Shown piece by piece: positions 14,134-20,470 of a DNA stretch of 21,741 nt. The position numbers and the translations under genes were made by a program. The stretch covers positions 1-21,741 of IMG/VR virus record IMGVR_UViG_3300042197_001631, one strand, 5' to 3'. The stretch is from a virus. Position 1 is the stretch's first letter. Every line of letters starts with the position of its first letter. The notes beneath the pieces are model-generated. The model worked only from the letters and a program-made list of their open reading frames with translations. It searched no databases and had not been told where the DNA came from.

Positions 14134-15677
14134 TACTCCTCACCCTCCATTGCCATTGGCGCCAACAGGGAGGCCCCGATGCCTTGGGTCAGGATGCGCT
14201 TGCGCATTTCGTCGGACATGAGGTAGCGGCGTGAGGTTGCCGCGCTCGGACGAGGCGTCAGATGTTCGTAAATCTTTTGATTCACGTACGCTGCCTGCTG
14301 CGTTGCGGCGTGCGGCGCTTCCATCAGCGCACGGCTCGTTATCGCCTGCGCCTCTTGCGGCGAATACCCAACCTTAGTCAGCCGAAGATACATGTCGTCC
14401 GCGGCCTGCTCTTGGGTGCGCCCGTAATTGCCCCATCCGCCAAACTCTTGGTACACGCGGTCGCTGTCCAGCGGACTGAGGTTGGCGTGCATCATTTCGG
14501 AGTAGTTGCGCCAAAACTGCCCGCCAGCGTAGTCGGTTCCGCGAGATGTCGGCGTGGACATGATTGTCTCGCGGATCGCTTCGCGCCCTGGCCAGTCTGG
14601 GCGTGGCGTCTTGTCGATGACTGCAATCCCGCTGGGGTCTTCTACCACCCCACCCATCTTCCTCCCCAGCCGCTCAATCGCACCTGGGACTACCTTGCCG
14701 TAGAAGTGTTCGTAGTTTTCGATGTTGCCGCCGACCTTGTCTGCGATGGCACGCGGGCTGGCGATTTCTATTGCGCGGTGGCCCTGGCGGGCCGCTTCCA
14801 GGGCAAGGCGTTTGATGAGGAGGTCGGACCAAGCGTCTTCTAGGGGGAAGGGGAGCGTGTTGGCCGCGGAGGTGATCGTCCACCCTCCGCCGTATGCCCG
14901 CTGGACGCCGTACCCCATCTCGCGCATGCGGGCGATGTACGAATCATCGGACTCCCGGCGATCTTTCATCGCTATGGTTTCCGCATCGTCGCCAATCAGA
15001 TTCTGGTTCGCCTCCCGCATCTTCCGGTTGTGTATCCCCAAGTCCGACTGCAACTCATTGATCCGCAGGGCATCGCCGTGAGTGTCGAAGCGGGCGTGGG
15101 CGACGGCGTCCCGCTCCTTGTCCGACCAGTGGCTGCCAAACTGGGCCTTGCCGGCCCCAGGCTGAACAAGAAGCACCTCCGTATAGTCGCTTCCGCCGTG
15201 GCCATAGTCCTCATATTTGGGCAGGCCATGCGCGGCGCTGTCGTACTGGCCAAGCGGCAACGCTTCGCTGTCGAATATCGGCGTCCTTCGCTGGCGCTGA
15301 ATAAATTCCTGATTGGGATATTCACTGCGCAGCCACTTCAGGCTTTCGTTTGTTGGGTCTAGCGATGCTTGCACAATCGGCCGACCGCCCAACACTACCT
15401 CTCCGTGCGTAAACACCGGGCTGCGTTCGCGCACCCGATCCAGGAGATCCTGCCTGGGGATGACCTTGGCGTCACCGATCAATCCTGGGAAGTCGGCTTC
15501 CTTTAACTCCCAGCCGGGCACGCCTTCCTTGTAGCGCTTCAGAAGTCCGGGGAGTTCTTCCACGCGCACGTTGGCCGGCATGGCTTCGACGGCACGCTCC
15601 AAGCGGGAGTAGATGCCGGGGCCGGGGTTGTAGCCCAGGAGGCCGGCGATAACTCTTCCTGCACGGTCACTTGGCAT
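14133..15677 (-). CDS. Large polyvalent protein-like phage protein
   Basis: A 514-aa protein starting at ATG 15677 with AGGA upstream. It matches the plan of a domain common in phage large polyvalent proteins: an N-terminal module at about residues 33-100 (AMPANVRVEELPGLLKRY ... RQDLLDRVRERS), then INELQSD at 206-212 (family EIQSD), PFPLEDAWSDLLIKRLALEA at 276-295 with AIEIA, and a YEHFYGKVVPGAIERLGRKMG block at 322-342 (family FYDK...LPxxLxKxxKKxG). Such proteins are thought to be injected with phage DNA or to act early against the host; the biochemical role of this domain is unproven. The N-terminus MPSDRAGRVIAGL resembles the next gene, and the last 20 residues contain a hydrophobic segment duplicated at 16150-16239. 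Confidence 0.7.
   Translation of the reverse strand: MPSDRAGRVIAGLLGYNPGPGIYSRLERAVEAMPANVRVEELPGLLKRYKEGVPGWELKEADFPGLIGDAKVIPRQDLLDRVRERSPVFTHGEVVLGGRPIVQASLDPTNESLKWLRSEYPNQEFIQRQRRTPIFDSEALPLGQYDSAAHGLPKYEDYGHGGSDYTEVLLVQPGAGKAQFGSHWSDKERDAVAHARFDTHGDALRINELQSDLGIHNRKMREANQNLIGDDAETIAMKDRRESDDSYIARMREMGYGVQRAYGGGWTITSAANTLPFPLEDAWSDLLIKRLALEAARQGHRAIEIASPRAIADKVGGNIENYEHFYGKVVPGAIERLGRKMGGVVEDPSGIAVIDKTPRPDWPGREAIRETIMSTPTSRGTDYAGGQFWRNYSEMMHANLSPLDSDRVYQEFGGWGNYGRTQEQAADDMYLRLTKVGYSPQEAQAITSRALMEAPHAATQQAAYVNQKIYEHLTPRPSAATSRRYLMSDEMRKRILTQGIGASLLAPMAMEGEE
14161..14211. repeat. 51-bp direct repeat, copy within the polyvalent-protein gene
   Basis: Fifty-one bases identical to 16193-16243, covering codons for RKRILTQGIGASLLAP near the C-terminus of the 514-aa protein. 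The identity stops abruptly on both sides, which indicates a recent duplication or recombination. Confidence 0.9.
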
Positions 15678-15683
15678 AACGTC

Positions 15684-16082
15684 CTAGTACGGTGTCGCGT
15701 ACCTGTCCCGTAGCTTGCGAATGGCTTCCGCCGCCTCCACCGCAACGGGAATCGTCCCGTGGGCAGTTCCCAGCCCGTAGTCCACCGCCAATCCGCCCCA
15801 GGTCTTGGACGGAGTCATCAGGGGGTCTAGCGTGGCGTCCATCACGGCGCCAAACACGGCCCCAACAGGCCCTTTGACCCCGGCCTCGCCAAGGAACTCC
15901 TTGCCCGTCTTGGGTTCGGCGCGCGGTTCGTATATCTGGCGTGCGACGTTGTCAGTAAGGCCACGCGGAACCATGGCGTCCCACGGGATCGAATCCTGGG
16001 CGTCACGCATCTCCTGCATGTCACGCTGTTGGTTCTGGTTCTTGCCGAACGGTTCGTCCATGAAGAACAGGATGTTGTTCAT
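15684..16082 (-). CDS. Hypothetical protein, probable polyvalent-cluster fragment
   Basis: A 132-aa frame with ATG at 16082 (MNNILFFMDEPFG), although an internal ATG at residue 8 is also possible and neither has a clear Shine-Dalgarno. The frame continues upstream, in phase and coding-like (PYPNAPNDYAKN), to a stop at about 16130 without a start codon, so the gene may be the remaining part of a longer one. It contains GLTDNVARQIYEP, a Gly-rich hydrophobic stretch at about 71-85 (GPVGAVFGAVMDA) and a C-terminal basic helix. It precedes the polyvalent-protein gene by 6 nt. No family is recognised. Confidence 0.55.
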   Translation of the reverse strand: MNNILFFMDEPFGKNQNQQRDMQEMRDAQDSIPWDAMVPRGLTDNVARQIYEPRAEPKTGKEFLGEAGVKGPVGAVFGAVMDATLDPLMTPSKTWGGLAVDYGLGTAHGTIPVAVEAAEAIRKLRDRYATPY

Positions 16083-16149
16083 GTTCTTGGCGTAGTCGTT
16101 CGGCGCGTTCGGGTAGGGATTGGCGCTTCATGATGTACAAGTGTACACT

Positions 16150-16239
16150 TTACTCTTCCGTGCCGCCACTCATGGCCGCCCCGGCTATCGGAGCCAACAG
16201 GGAGGCCCCGATGCCTTGGGTCAGGATGCGCTTGCGCAT
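16150..16239 (-). pseudogene. Orphan C-terminal fragment (29 codons) of a polyvalent-type protein
   Basis: The minus-strand frame from ATG 16239 to TAA 16150 reads MRKRILTQGIGASLLAPIA then GAAMSGGTEE. The first part is identical at DNA level to the C-terminus of the 514-aa protein encoded at 14133-15677. A TAG lies four codons before the ATG and no Shine-Dalgarno is seen, so this is most likely the tail of a lost paralogue, not a working gene. The remaining bases of 16083-16275 hold a perfect 12-bp palindrome AAGTGTACACTT (16139-16150) and no other gene. Confidence 0.65.
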
Positions 16240-16243
16240 TTCG
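16193..16243. repeat. 51-bp direct repeat, orphan copy
   Basis: Identical to 14161-14211. Outside this block the two loci share no evident similarity, apart from a comparable short, acidic end to the encoded peptides. Confidence 0.9.
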
Positions 16244-16275
16244 GTGGTCTACAATTCTGGGCGCGGGTCCTCCCA

Positions 16276-16812
16276 TTATTCGCTCGCCTTCTGGACAATA
16301 ACCTGCCAGCCGTGGTGCAGCACTTTCAGGTGCTTCGCATACAAATCCAAAAACGTGTCGATGCCGGCCTTCGGCCCCGGGCGGCCGTCGGGCCGCGTCC
16401 ACGGGTAGTCGTCAAAGATCATTGCGCCGTATGGGTGCGTGCATTGAAACGCCATCACTGCGTCTTGTAGGACGCCAGCCGGGGAATGGTCTGCGTCGAT
16501 GTACACGGCATGGAACCGCTTGCGCTCATGGATGGCCTTCGCCAGATAGTGAACCGTCTTGGCCACAACCTTGGTTGCCCGGCTGCCGATGGCGTGGTCA
16601 AACGTCCGTTCCCTGTCGGGCCAATAGAAAGTGTCCACGCATACCAGCTCGTCGCCGTTGCGCAGGGCGTTGTCTAGCACCCACAATGCGCTGCGCCCCT
16701 CAAACGACCCCAGCTCCAGCCAAGAGCGCTTGCTCTCCGGAAGCAGTGGGAGGACGTGCTTGCGCCAGTTCTCTTCGTGCGGGGTGACCCAGTCGGTGGT
16801 GAAGCTAGCCAC
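16276..16812 (-). CDS. Class I SAM-dependent methyltransferase-like protein
   Basis: A 178-aa protein. The start codon is GTG 16812, with AGGA 7 nt upstream. The Rossmann core is clear: glycine-rich SAM loop ELGSFEGRS (33-41), acidic end of strand 2 VCVDTF (57-62), VYIDADHS (103-110), where family members coordinate metal or bind substrate, and MIFDDYPW (131-138). This order matches the Methyltransf_24 / O-methyltransferase-like group, in which GxxxGxS, YIDGDHxYE and IxxDDY are conserved. It may modify a sugar or small molecule, which would suit the glycosyltransferase-like gene in the same phage, but the substrate is unknown. It lies 9 nt after the preceding gene. Confidence 0.8.
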   Translation of the reverse strand: MASFTTDWVTPHEENWRKHVLPLLPESKRSWLELGSFEGRSALWVLDNALRNGDELVCVDTFYWPDRERTFDHAIGSRATKVVAKTVHYLAKAIHERKRFHAVYIDADHSPAGVLQDAVMAFQCTHPYGAMIFDDYPWTRPDGRPGPKAGIDTFLDLYAKHLKVLHHGWQVIVQKASE

Positions 16813-16821
16813 AGCGACTTC

Positions 16822-17517
16822 CTATTGCCGTTGGAGGTGCGGGAGGGCCGCCCTTGGCGGCGCGAATCTGTTGGCCGACCGCACTGGAGTGGCGGGCCGC
16901 AGCCGGCGGATCACGTCGCCGGCCTCATCAACAAGTGCCGTGGGGATGCGTGGCGGTCGCAGGAGCCTCCAGGCAGCGGACAGGCCCCGCGCTGCTTCGG
17001 CAGGGCCCGGCATCGCAAAGTCAACGGCCGTGCCAGCAATGGGCCCCAAATCCTCATACATGCGGTCACGCGCCGGCTCAATCGGGTAGCCGGCCGGTGG
17101 GTATATCGCTCCAGGTATGGCCCTCGCCAGCCGGCTAGCGCGTTCCGTGAGCGGCTTATCGCCCGACAACGCTTCCATCGCCCCGAAGATGGCGTTCTCC
17201 GGAATTAACAGGCCGTGCAGAATGGGGTGCCGGCTGCGTGGCGTGGAGTAAACCCACTCCCGCGCCTCCGATAAGTCTCGCATCCACGAAGGGGATGGGC
17301 CGACCGTCTTGGCTGCCAGCCTGTAGCTTTCCTGCGCGTCCACCGGGCCCGGGGACTGCGCGCGGTCAAAGTGCCGCTTCCAGTCCGCAAGCGCAGACAG
17401 TCTTTCTAGCTCAGCCGCCCTGATAAGAGCAGTGTCGTCTTCTGCTGCGGCAAGACGCTTCTCAAAAAGGTCGGCGTCACCAGGGTGCAGCGGCGGTCGC
17501 CAAAAGGGATAGGGCAT
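16822..17517 (-). CDS. Hypothetical protein of the accessory structural cluster
   Basis: A 231-aa protein starting at ATG 17517 with a strong site TAGGAGGC 6 nt upstream. The N-terminal third is an acidic and basic alternating helix (FEKRLAAAEDDTALIRAAEL, then ERLSALADWKRHF). The middle, about residues 100-170, is Pro/Gly-rich with hydrophobic patches (HGLLIPENAIFGAMEAL, ARAIPGAIYPPAGYP, LGPIAGTAVDFAMPGPAEAARGL). This kind of segment is common in phage polyvalent and inner virion proteins. The end is Arg/Pro-rich. No catalytic motif is seen. Confidence 0.6.
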   Translation of the reverse strand: MPYPFWRPPLHPGDADLFEKRLAAAEDDTALIRAAELERLSALADWKRHFDRAQSPGPVDAQESYRLAAKTVGPSPSWMRDLSEAREWVYSTPRSRHPILHGLLIPENAIFGAMEALSGDKPLTERASRLARAIPGAIYPPAGYPIEPARDRMYEDLGPIAGTAVDFAMPGPAEAARGLSAAWRLLRPPRIPTALVDEAGDVIRRLRPATPVRSANRFAPPRAALPHLQRQ

Positions 17518-17527
17518 GGCACGCCTC

Positions 17528-17809
17528 CTACCAGGAATAATTGCAGGACCAATACCCGGCCTTTAGCTTGTCCGTCTTCTCGTCGCAGTTGTGCCGGGCT
17601 TTAAAGTTGGCCCGGCGACCTTCGTCGCCATGCCCCGCCCCACGGGAGCCGCCTTCCTTGTAGTGCCCCATGGAGGCGTCACCGAATCGCACAATCCGCT
17701 CTTGGTCACCAACCTTGGCGCGGACGACAAATTTCTTGCCGCCCTGCGTGTCCCGCACCGGACGGTTCGGCAGCAACCGCCGGATCCTGTCCCCCTCGCT
17801 GTCTCTCAT
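17528..17809 (-). CDS. Conserved small phage protein with ARHNC / YWSC motifs
   Basis: A 93-aa protein starting at ATG 17809. The C-terminal half carries a recognisable pattern: FGDASMGHYKEG (about 42-53), GHGDEGRRANFKARHNCDE (about 59-77) and AGYWSCNYSW at the end. I recall phage and bacterial proteins with R-NF-ARHxC-K-YWSC-W, often near head or capsid genes and superficially similar to DUF5754-like proteins; the role is unknown. The two Cys and two or three His could bind zinc. The Arg-rich N-terminus suggests a link to nucleic acid or to a larger ancestral fusion. Confidence 0.7.
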   Translation of the reverse strand: MRDSEGDRIRRLLPNRPVRDTQGGKKFVVRAKVGDQERIVRFGDASMGHYKEGGSRGAGHGDEGRRANFKARHNCDEKTDKLKAGYWSCNYSW

Positions 17810-17849
17810 TTCTGTTTCCCAAAGACCGTATGCCAGTAAATGCGACCGT

Positions 17850-17939
17850 TCACACCAGGACGTCTATCGGCCTGTCCGCGGCGTGGCTACCGAACAGGAG
17901 GGCGGCCCACAAAAAGACTACTAAACAAGAGAACGCCAC
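17850..17939 (-). CDS. Possible tiny exported or membrane peptide (uncertain)
   Basis: A 29-aa frame from GTG 17939 with GAGG 9 nt upstream (an alternative GTG is 24 nt earlier). It reads as a signal sequence, AFSCLVVFLWAALLFGSHAAD, then RPIDVLV and stop. The hydrophobic core with SHAAD cleavage-like end is not expected by chance from GC-rich noncoding DNA, but the peptide is very short. The surrounding 17810-18015 holds nothing else convincing. A tail peptide NGRIYWHTVFGKQK in another frame runs directly into the next start, so a frameshifted longer gene is an alternative. Confidence 0.25.
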   Translation of the reverse strand: MAFSCLVVFLWAALLFGSHAADRPIDVLV

Positions 17940-18015
17940 ACGGGCGGGCCTCTTCAGGCGCACGCCGCGGGCTACATCTCTTCTTCCCAGCCATCGAAGA
18001 AGAACTCCAGAACGA

Positions 18016-18360
18016 TCACTGGGGGACGGCTGCGGAGATGTCGCGGTTATCGATGTTGAACGTCCGGGCGGCAGAGGAAGCTACCGGGCGCTGGCTCTCC
18101 GAAAGGTAGGGATTGAAGTAGTTCCCAGTCCCCGCATTGCGGCGGAGGTCGTCCAAGAGCTGGCGGATCATGTTGGCGTACGGGTCTTCGTTGAACGCCA
18201 TCCGCTCCAGGTCGGAGTGGACCTGCATGGTCGCCGCCCGCTCGCCCGGCCCGGAGTACATCATGCCCGGCCCGGAGTACACCCGCCGGCCGGCAGCATC
18301 GAAACCCGCGCCCGACCCCGCCGTAAAGCGATTCAGCGCGTCATTCATCGGACCTGGCAT
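18016..18360 (-). CDS. Hypothetical small structural-cluster protein
   Basis: A 114-aa protein. ATG 18360 (MPGPMNDALNRF) is chosen because AAAGGAG lies 6 nt upstream and the start is one base after the stop of the previous gene. It is Gly/Arg/Ser-rich at first, with a short repeat VYSGPGM / MYSGPGE at about 27-39. A helical middle follows (MQVHSDLERMAFNEDPYANMIRQLLDDLRRN in two parts) and an Asn-rich end. No family is recognised. The gene belongs to the run of short leftward genes at the 5' end of the late series. Confidence 0.6.
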   Translation of the reverse strand: MPGPMNDALNRFTAGSGAGFDAAGRRVYSGPGMMYSGPGERAATMQVHSDLERMAFNEDPYANMIRQLLDDLRRNAGTGNYFNPYLSESQRPVASSAARTFNIDNRDISAAVPQ

Positions 18361-18361
18361 G

Positions 18362-18775
18362 TCAGTCTCCTTTACTAGCCAATGCCCTGCGGATGGCCAG
18401 ATGCACAATCGCTTTTCCAGCCAGCCGCACAAACGGAAGCCCGCGCTTGGCCGCCTCCTCTTGCAGCCAGCCCACTATCGTTTCCACGTTCGCCTGGCAC
18501 CACGGGACGCCGCGGGCATCCATCGCATTGGCCCTGGCAAGGCAAGAGCATCCCGGCTGCGCCGTTATGCCCAGCCGTGACAGCAGCTTCTTTAACTCCG
18601 CGCCGACGCCCCCGGCAGCCACACCACGGAACTTGCGCTTCAGCGCCTCATAGTTTTCCTTGGACAGCCCAATCCTGTCCCCCAAATCCTGGGACTTGTC
18701 TAAGACTTCCGCCACATAACCAAACGGCCGGTGCTGCGCCATCTTGGCCAAGGCGTCTTTGCGGATAGTGATCAT
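18362..18775 (-). CDS. Conserved hypothetical protein with CxC and GWLxEEA motif
   Basis: A 137-aa protein starting at ATG 18775 in an ATGA overlap with the upstream gene; no Shine-Dalgarno is present, so translation is probably coupled. The second half contains QPGCSCLARANAMDARGVPW, CQANVETIVGWLQEEAAKRG and LPFVRLAGKAIVHLAIRRA in succession. The pattern of Cys-x-Cys, MDARG, Cys and IVxWLxEEAxxRxLPF is one I recognise from uncharacterised proteins of planctomycete genomes and prophages. The three Cys suggest metal binding. The function is unknown. Confidence 0.65.
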   Translation of the reverse strand: MITIRKDALAKMAQHRPFGYVAEVLDKSQDLGDRIGLSKENYEALKRKFRGVAAGGVGAELKKLLSRLGITAQPGCSCLARANAMDARGVPWCQANVETIVGWLQEEAAKRGLPFVRLAGKAIVHLAIRRALASKGD

Positions 18776-19188
18776 GGAGGGGGCGAATCCGTCGGATCAA
18801 AATCAGTGTAGTCCTGGGCGCACTCCAGTGGAGGAGAGACATCAAAGGCGAGTTCGTTTGGGACCCAGCCTCGCTGGGCGCAGTCCGCCAGCGCCCCTCT
18901 GGAGTAATAAATGACGCCATCGTTGGCGCCATCACAGGCGTCCACGAACGTGCCGAAGGGCGGTACGGGCGAATGGAACTGGTAACTGCACCGCCCATGC
19001 GGGTTCTCGTCCGTGACGGCAGTTAAATTAGAAAGCGGAGAATAGCCGGCCGCGTCCAACTCCGCCTGTGTCGCAATCCAATCGCCTAGCCTAGTAGGGG
19101 TGCATGCCAACCATGTGCTCCTCACGCGGTCGCAGCACACGTACAGGAAGAATACGTAACACGGCCCGTCGCAGCATGCACAGGGCAT
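18772..19188 (-). CDS. Cys-rich hypothetical protein, first gene of the leftward series
   Basis: A 138-aa protein starting at ATG 19188 with TAGGAGGC 5 nt upstream. The first 28 residues contain seven Cys (CACCDGPC, VCCD, LAC), and three or four more occur later. DGANDGVIYYSRGALADCAQRGW and an acidic Pro-rich C-terminus follow. Such a Cys density suits either a zinc-binding or a disulphide-rich protein; the thioredoxin-like gene of the same phage is of note if disulphides form. No family is recognised. Confidence 0.6.
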   Translation of the reverse strand: MPCACCDGPCYVFFLYVCCDRVRSTWLACTPTRLGDWIATQAELDAAGYSPLSNLTAVTDENPHGRCSYQFHSPVPPFGTFVDACDGANDGVIYYSRGALADCAQRGWVPNELAFDVSPPLECAQDYTDFDPTDSPPP

Positions 19189-19305
19189 AACAGCCTCCTA
19201 CCAGAAAATGCCTGTTACGCGATGAATTAAAGCCCTCCGCGCTGGGGGAAGCCGTGGAGTCACGTGGTTTGGGGGCCGAAAGGTAGAAAAAATCCAGGAG
19301 GGGAT
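19189..19305. other. Intergenic leader of the leftward series
   Basis: This stretch holds the ribosome site of the 19188 gene (GCCTCCTACCAG on the plus strand, 19193-19204, the same 12 bases as at 17523-17534) and, at its right end, a plus-strand Shine-Dalgarno AGGAGGGG. A leftward promoter for the whole structural series is expected here or just to the right, but I could not identify convincing -35 and -10 boxes. Confidence 0.4.
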
Positions 19306-19455
19306 ATGACAACAACCGCTTTGCGGCGCGGGGGGGGCGGGGGGGTAGGGGGTAGGCTTTGGAGTGGCCGGAAGTCTAGGGAACGCTTGGGTTTACGTTA
19401 CACTAGGGCGGGCCGTGTCGAAATTTTAGGATTTCGTGAAACCCCTGTTTTTTAG
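19306..19455 (+). CDS. Possible small Gly/Arg-rich basic protein
   Basis: A 49-aa frame from ATG 19306 with the Shine-Dalgarno AGGAGGGG beginning 10 nt upstream. The start MTTTALRRG is followed by a Gly run encoded by the long G-tract, then the basic part GRLWSGRKSRERLGLRYTRA and the end GRVEILGFRETPVF. The stop lies inside a hairpin that could act as terminator. The strand is opposite to both neighbours. An RGG-like basic peptide could bind nucleic acid. The strong ribosome site and fitting terminator favour it; the G-run and small size argue for caution. Confidence 0.4.
   Translation: MTTTALRRGGGGGVGGRLWSGRKSRERLGLRYTRAGRVEILGFRETPVF
19330..19356 (+). repeat. G-tract, potential G-quadruplex
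   Basis: Plus-strand runs of 8, 7, 5 and 2 G separated by C, TA and TA. The three long runs can supply four or more GGG stacks, so an intramolecular quadruplex is possible in DNA or in a plus-strand transcript. It lies in the control interval between the structural genes and the 243-aa gene. Confidence 0.6.
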
Positions 19456-19462
19456 GGGTTTT
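19439..19462 (+). terminator. Hairpin at end of small plus-strand frame
   Basis: An 8-bp stem AAACCCCT / AGGGGTTT with a 7-nt loop, followed on the plus strand by TTTTCG. It encloses the stop of the 49-aa frame. The U-run is short and the structure is nearly symmetric, so it may act weakly in either direction. Confidence 0.45.
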
Positions 19463-19479
19463 CGTGATGCATGGGCACG

Positions 19480-19512
19480 AAAAAGCCCCCCGGGGGTTAT
19501 CCCCCGGGGGGC
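19480..19512 (-). terminator. Strong rho-independent terminator after the 243-aa gene
   Basis: A perfect 12-bp GC stem (19485-19496 with 19501-19512), a 4-nt loop and, on the minus strand, a run of five T (19480-19484). It lies 26 nt past the stop of the gene at 19539 and should separate that gene from the structural series to its left. Confidence 0.9.
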
Positions 19513-19538
19513 GTTTCCTGGGCTGCGGTTGTTGGCGT

Positions 19539-20270
19539 CTATTGTGCCGCGGTGCTGATCCGGCAACGGATTGTCTGTCCCCGGACGCCTTTGGGCGTCA
19601 CGACGACGCAAACGTCCCGGGTTCGATCCGCCGCGGGTGGTGGCGGCTGGTGGCCGGCGAACCGATCGACCATTTCGATTTCTTCCCGGACCTCGCCGGC
19701 ATCGTACCGGATGACATGTCCTGTTCGGGGTGACGTCATTCTCCAACCGCATTCGATCTCAAACCGCTCCTCCCCATTTTCGATCCACGCCCGATTAACC
19801 TTCACGGTCGGCACAATCTTCCCATCGGTTTCCCGACCGGAGGCCGTCCCTCCGCGAACTTGCACAACCCCCCCCGGCACCACTCGCCCCGCTCGCCCCT
19901 GGACCGCCAGCAGGGCGTCCGGGTCGCCTTCGCATAATGCAACGATGGCGGACGGGTTGTCCCCTGCGGCTGTCATACTTGCCACGTAGGGATGCCACTG
20001 GCGCGTCCGTCGTTTCGATCCTGCTTTACCGCAGTGCCAGTTGGCACGCCGAAGGTAAGCGACGGGGCGATTGATTGCCCGGGCGACGTCGGTCGCATTG
20101 AACGGCGGGCCGTCTAAAAACAGTTCCACGGCGAACGCCACGCGGTCGTCGATCCACGATTCCCGGTGCGCCCTCGGGAGCTGCGGGGCGTGGCGACCAA
20201 TCCGACGCCTGTAGTGGGCTTGAAGGGCATCAAAGCTTCCGGGCATCGCTAGGTAGTCGAATGGGGACAT
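19539..20270 (-). CDS. Possible DNA-binding regulator in its own transcription unit
   Basis: A 243-aa protein. ATG 20270 (MSPFDYLAMPG) is chosen for its AAGGA site 8 nt upstream; the frame is open further upstream but that part overlies the promoter. Residues about 54-85 (FNATDVARAINRPVAYLRRA, then NWHCGKAGSK) look like a helix-turn-helix followed by a basic patch. The C-terminal half is beta-rich with WIENGEERFEIECGWRMTS and an RTGHVIRYDAGEV segment. The gene has its own promoters and a strong terminator and lies divergent from the plus-strand unit, the usual place of a phage switch regulator. The family is not recognised, so the regulatory role is inference. Confidence 0.6.
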   Translation of the reverse strand: MSPFDYLAMPGSFDALQAHYRRRIGRHAPQLPRAHRESWIDDRVAFAVELFLDGPPFNATDVARAINRPVAYLRRANWHCGKAGSKRRTRQWHPYVASMTAAGDNPSAIVALCEGDPDALLAVQGRAGRVVPGGVVQVRGGTASGRETDGKIVPTVKVNRAWIENGEERFEIECGWRMTSPRTGHVIRYDAGEVREEIEMVDRFAGHQPPPPAADRTRDVCVVVTPKGVRGQTIRCRISTAAQ

Positions 20271-20324
20271 GTTTTGAATCCTTATCCTTCCAGTGAATCC
20301 GCCGGGACGTCCGGCGTTGAGTCT

Positions 20325-20353
20325 ATTGTATCGTCCATTCCGCGATTGTGCAA
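20325..20353 (-). promoter_or_regulatory. Sigma70-type promoter for the 243-aa gene
   Basis: On the minus strand, TTGCAC (20348-20353), a 17-nt spacer, then TACAAT (20325-20330). Each box has four or five of six consensus bases. It is about 55 nt upstream of the ATG at 20270. Confidence 0.7.
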
Positions 20354-20354
20354 T

Positions 20355-20385
20355 AAAATTTTTATACCGCTCCTGCTTATACAAT
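20355..20385. repeat. Imperfect 30-nt element, first copy
   Basis: AAAATTTTTATACCGCTCC then TGCTTATACAATG; similar to 20471-20502 (AAAATTTTTCATACCGCCC, TGCTATATATGG). Both copies share AAAATTTTT, ATACCGC and TGCT in order. The copies are about 116 nt apart and both overlap promoter candidates. Confidence 0.55.
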
Positions 20386-20390
20386 GTCGA
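20361..20390 (-). promoter_or_regulatory. Second leftward promoter candidate
   Basis: On the minus strand, TCGACA (20385-20390), an 18-nt spacer and TATAAA (20361-20366); five of six consensus bases in each box. It lies in tandem upstream of the first leftward promoter and overlaps the 12-bp tandem repeat at its edge. Confidence 0.5.
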
Positions 20391-20413
20391 TTCGATGCTA
20401 TTCGATTCGATGC
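20387..20413. repeat. Tandem 12-bp repeat, possible operator
   Basis: TCGATTCGATGC occurs at 20387-20398 and again at 20402-20413, with a period of 15 nt. It sits next to the second leftward -35 box, so it could be a paired operator for a regulator such as the 243-aa protein. Confidence 0.6.
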
Positions 20414-20470
20414 GAAGAATGATGGTTTTCCGCGCCACAGACTTGGAAACCATGCGGGCAGGATGGGAGG

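Noticed and set aside
16079-16402. Minus-strand frame of 107 codons overlapping the SAM methyltransferase end and the orphan repeat
   Set aside because: It overlaps the methyltransferase and reads the duplicated 51-bp block out of its natural frame; the composition is Arg/His-rich shadow.
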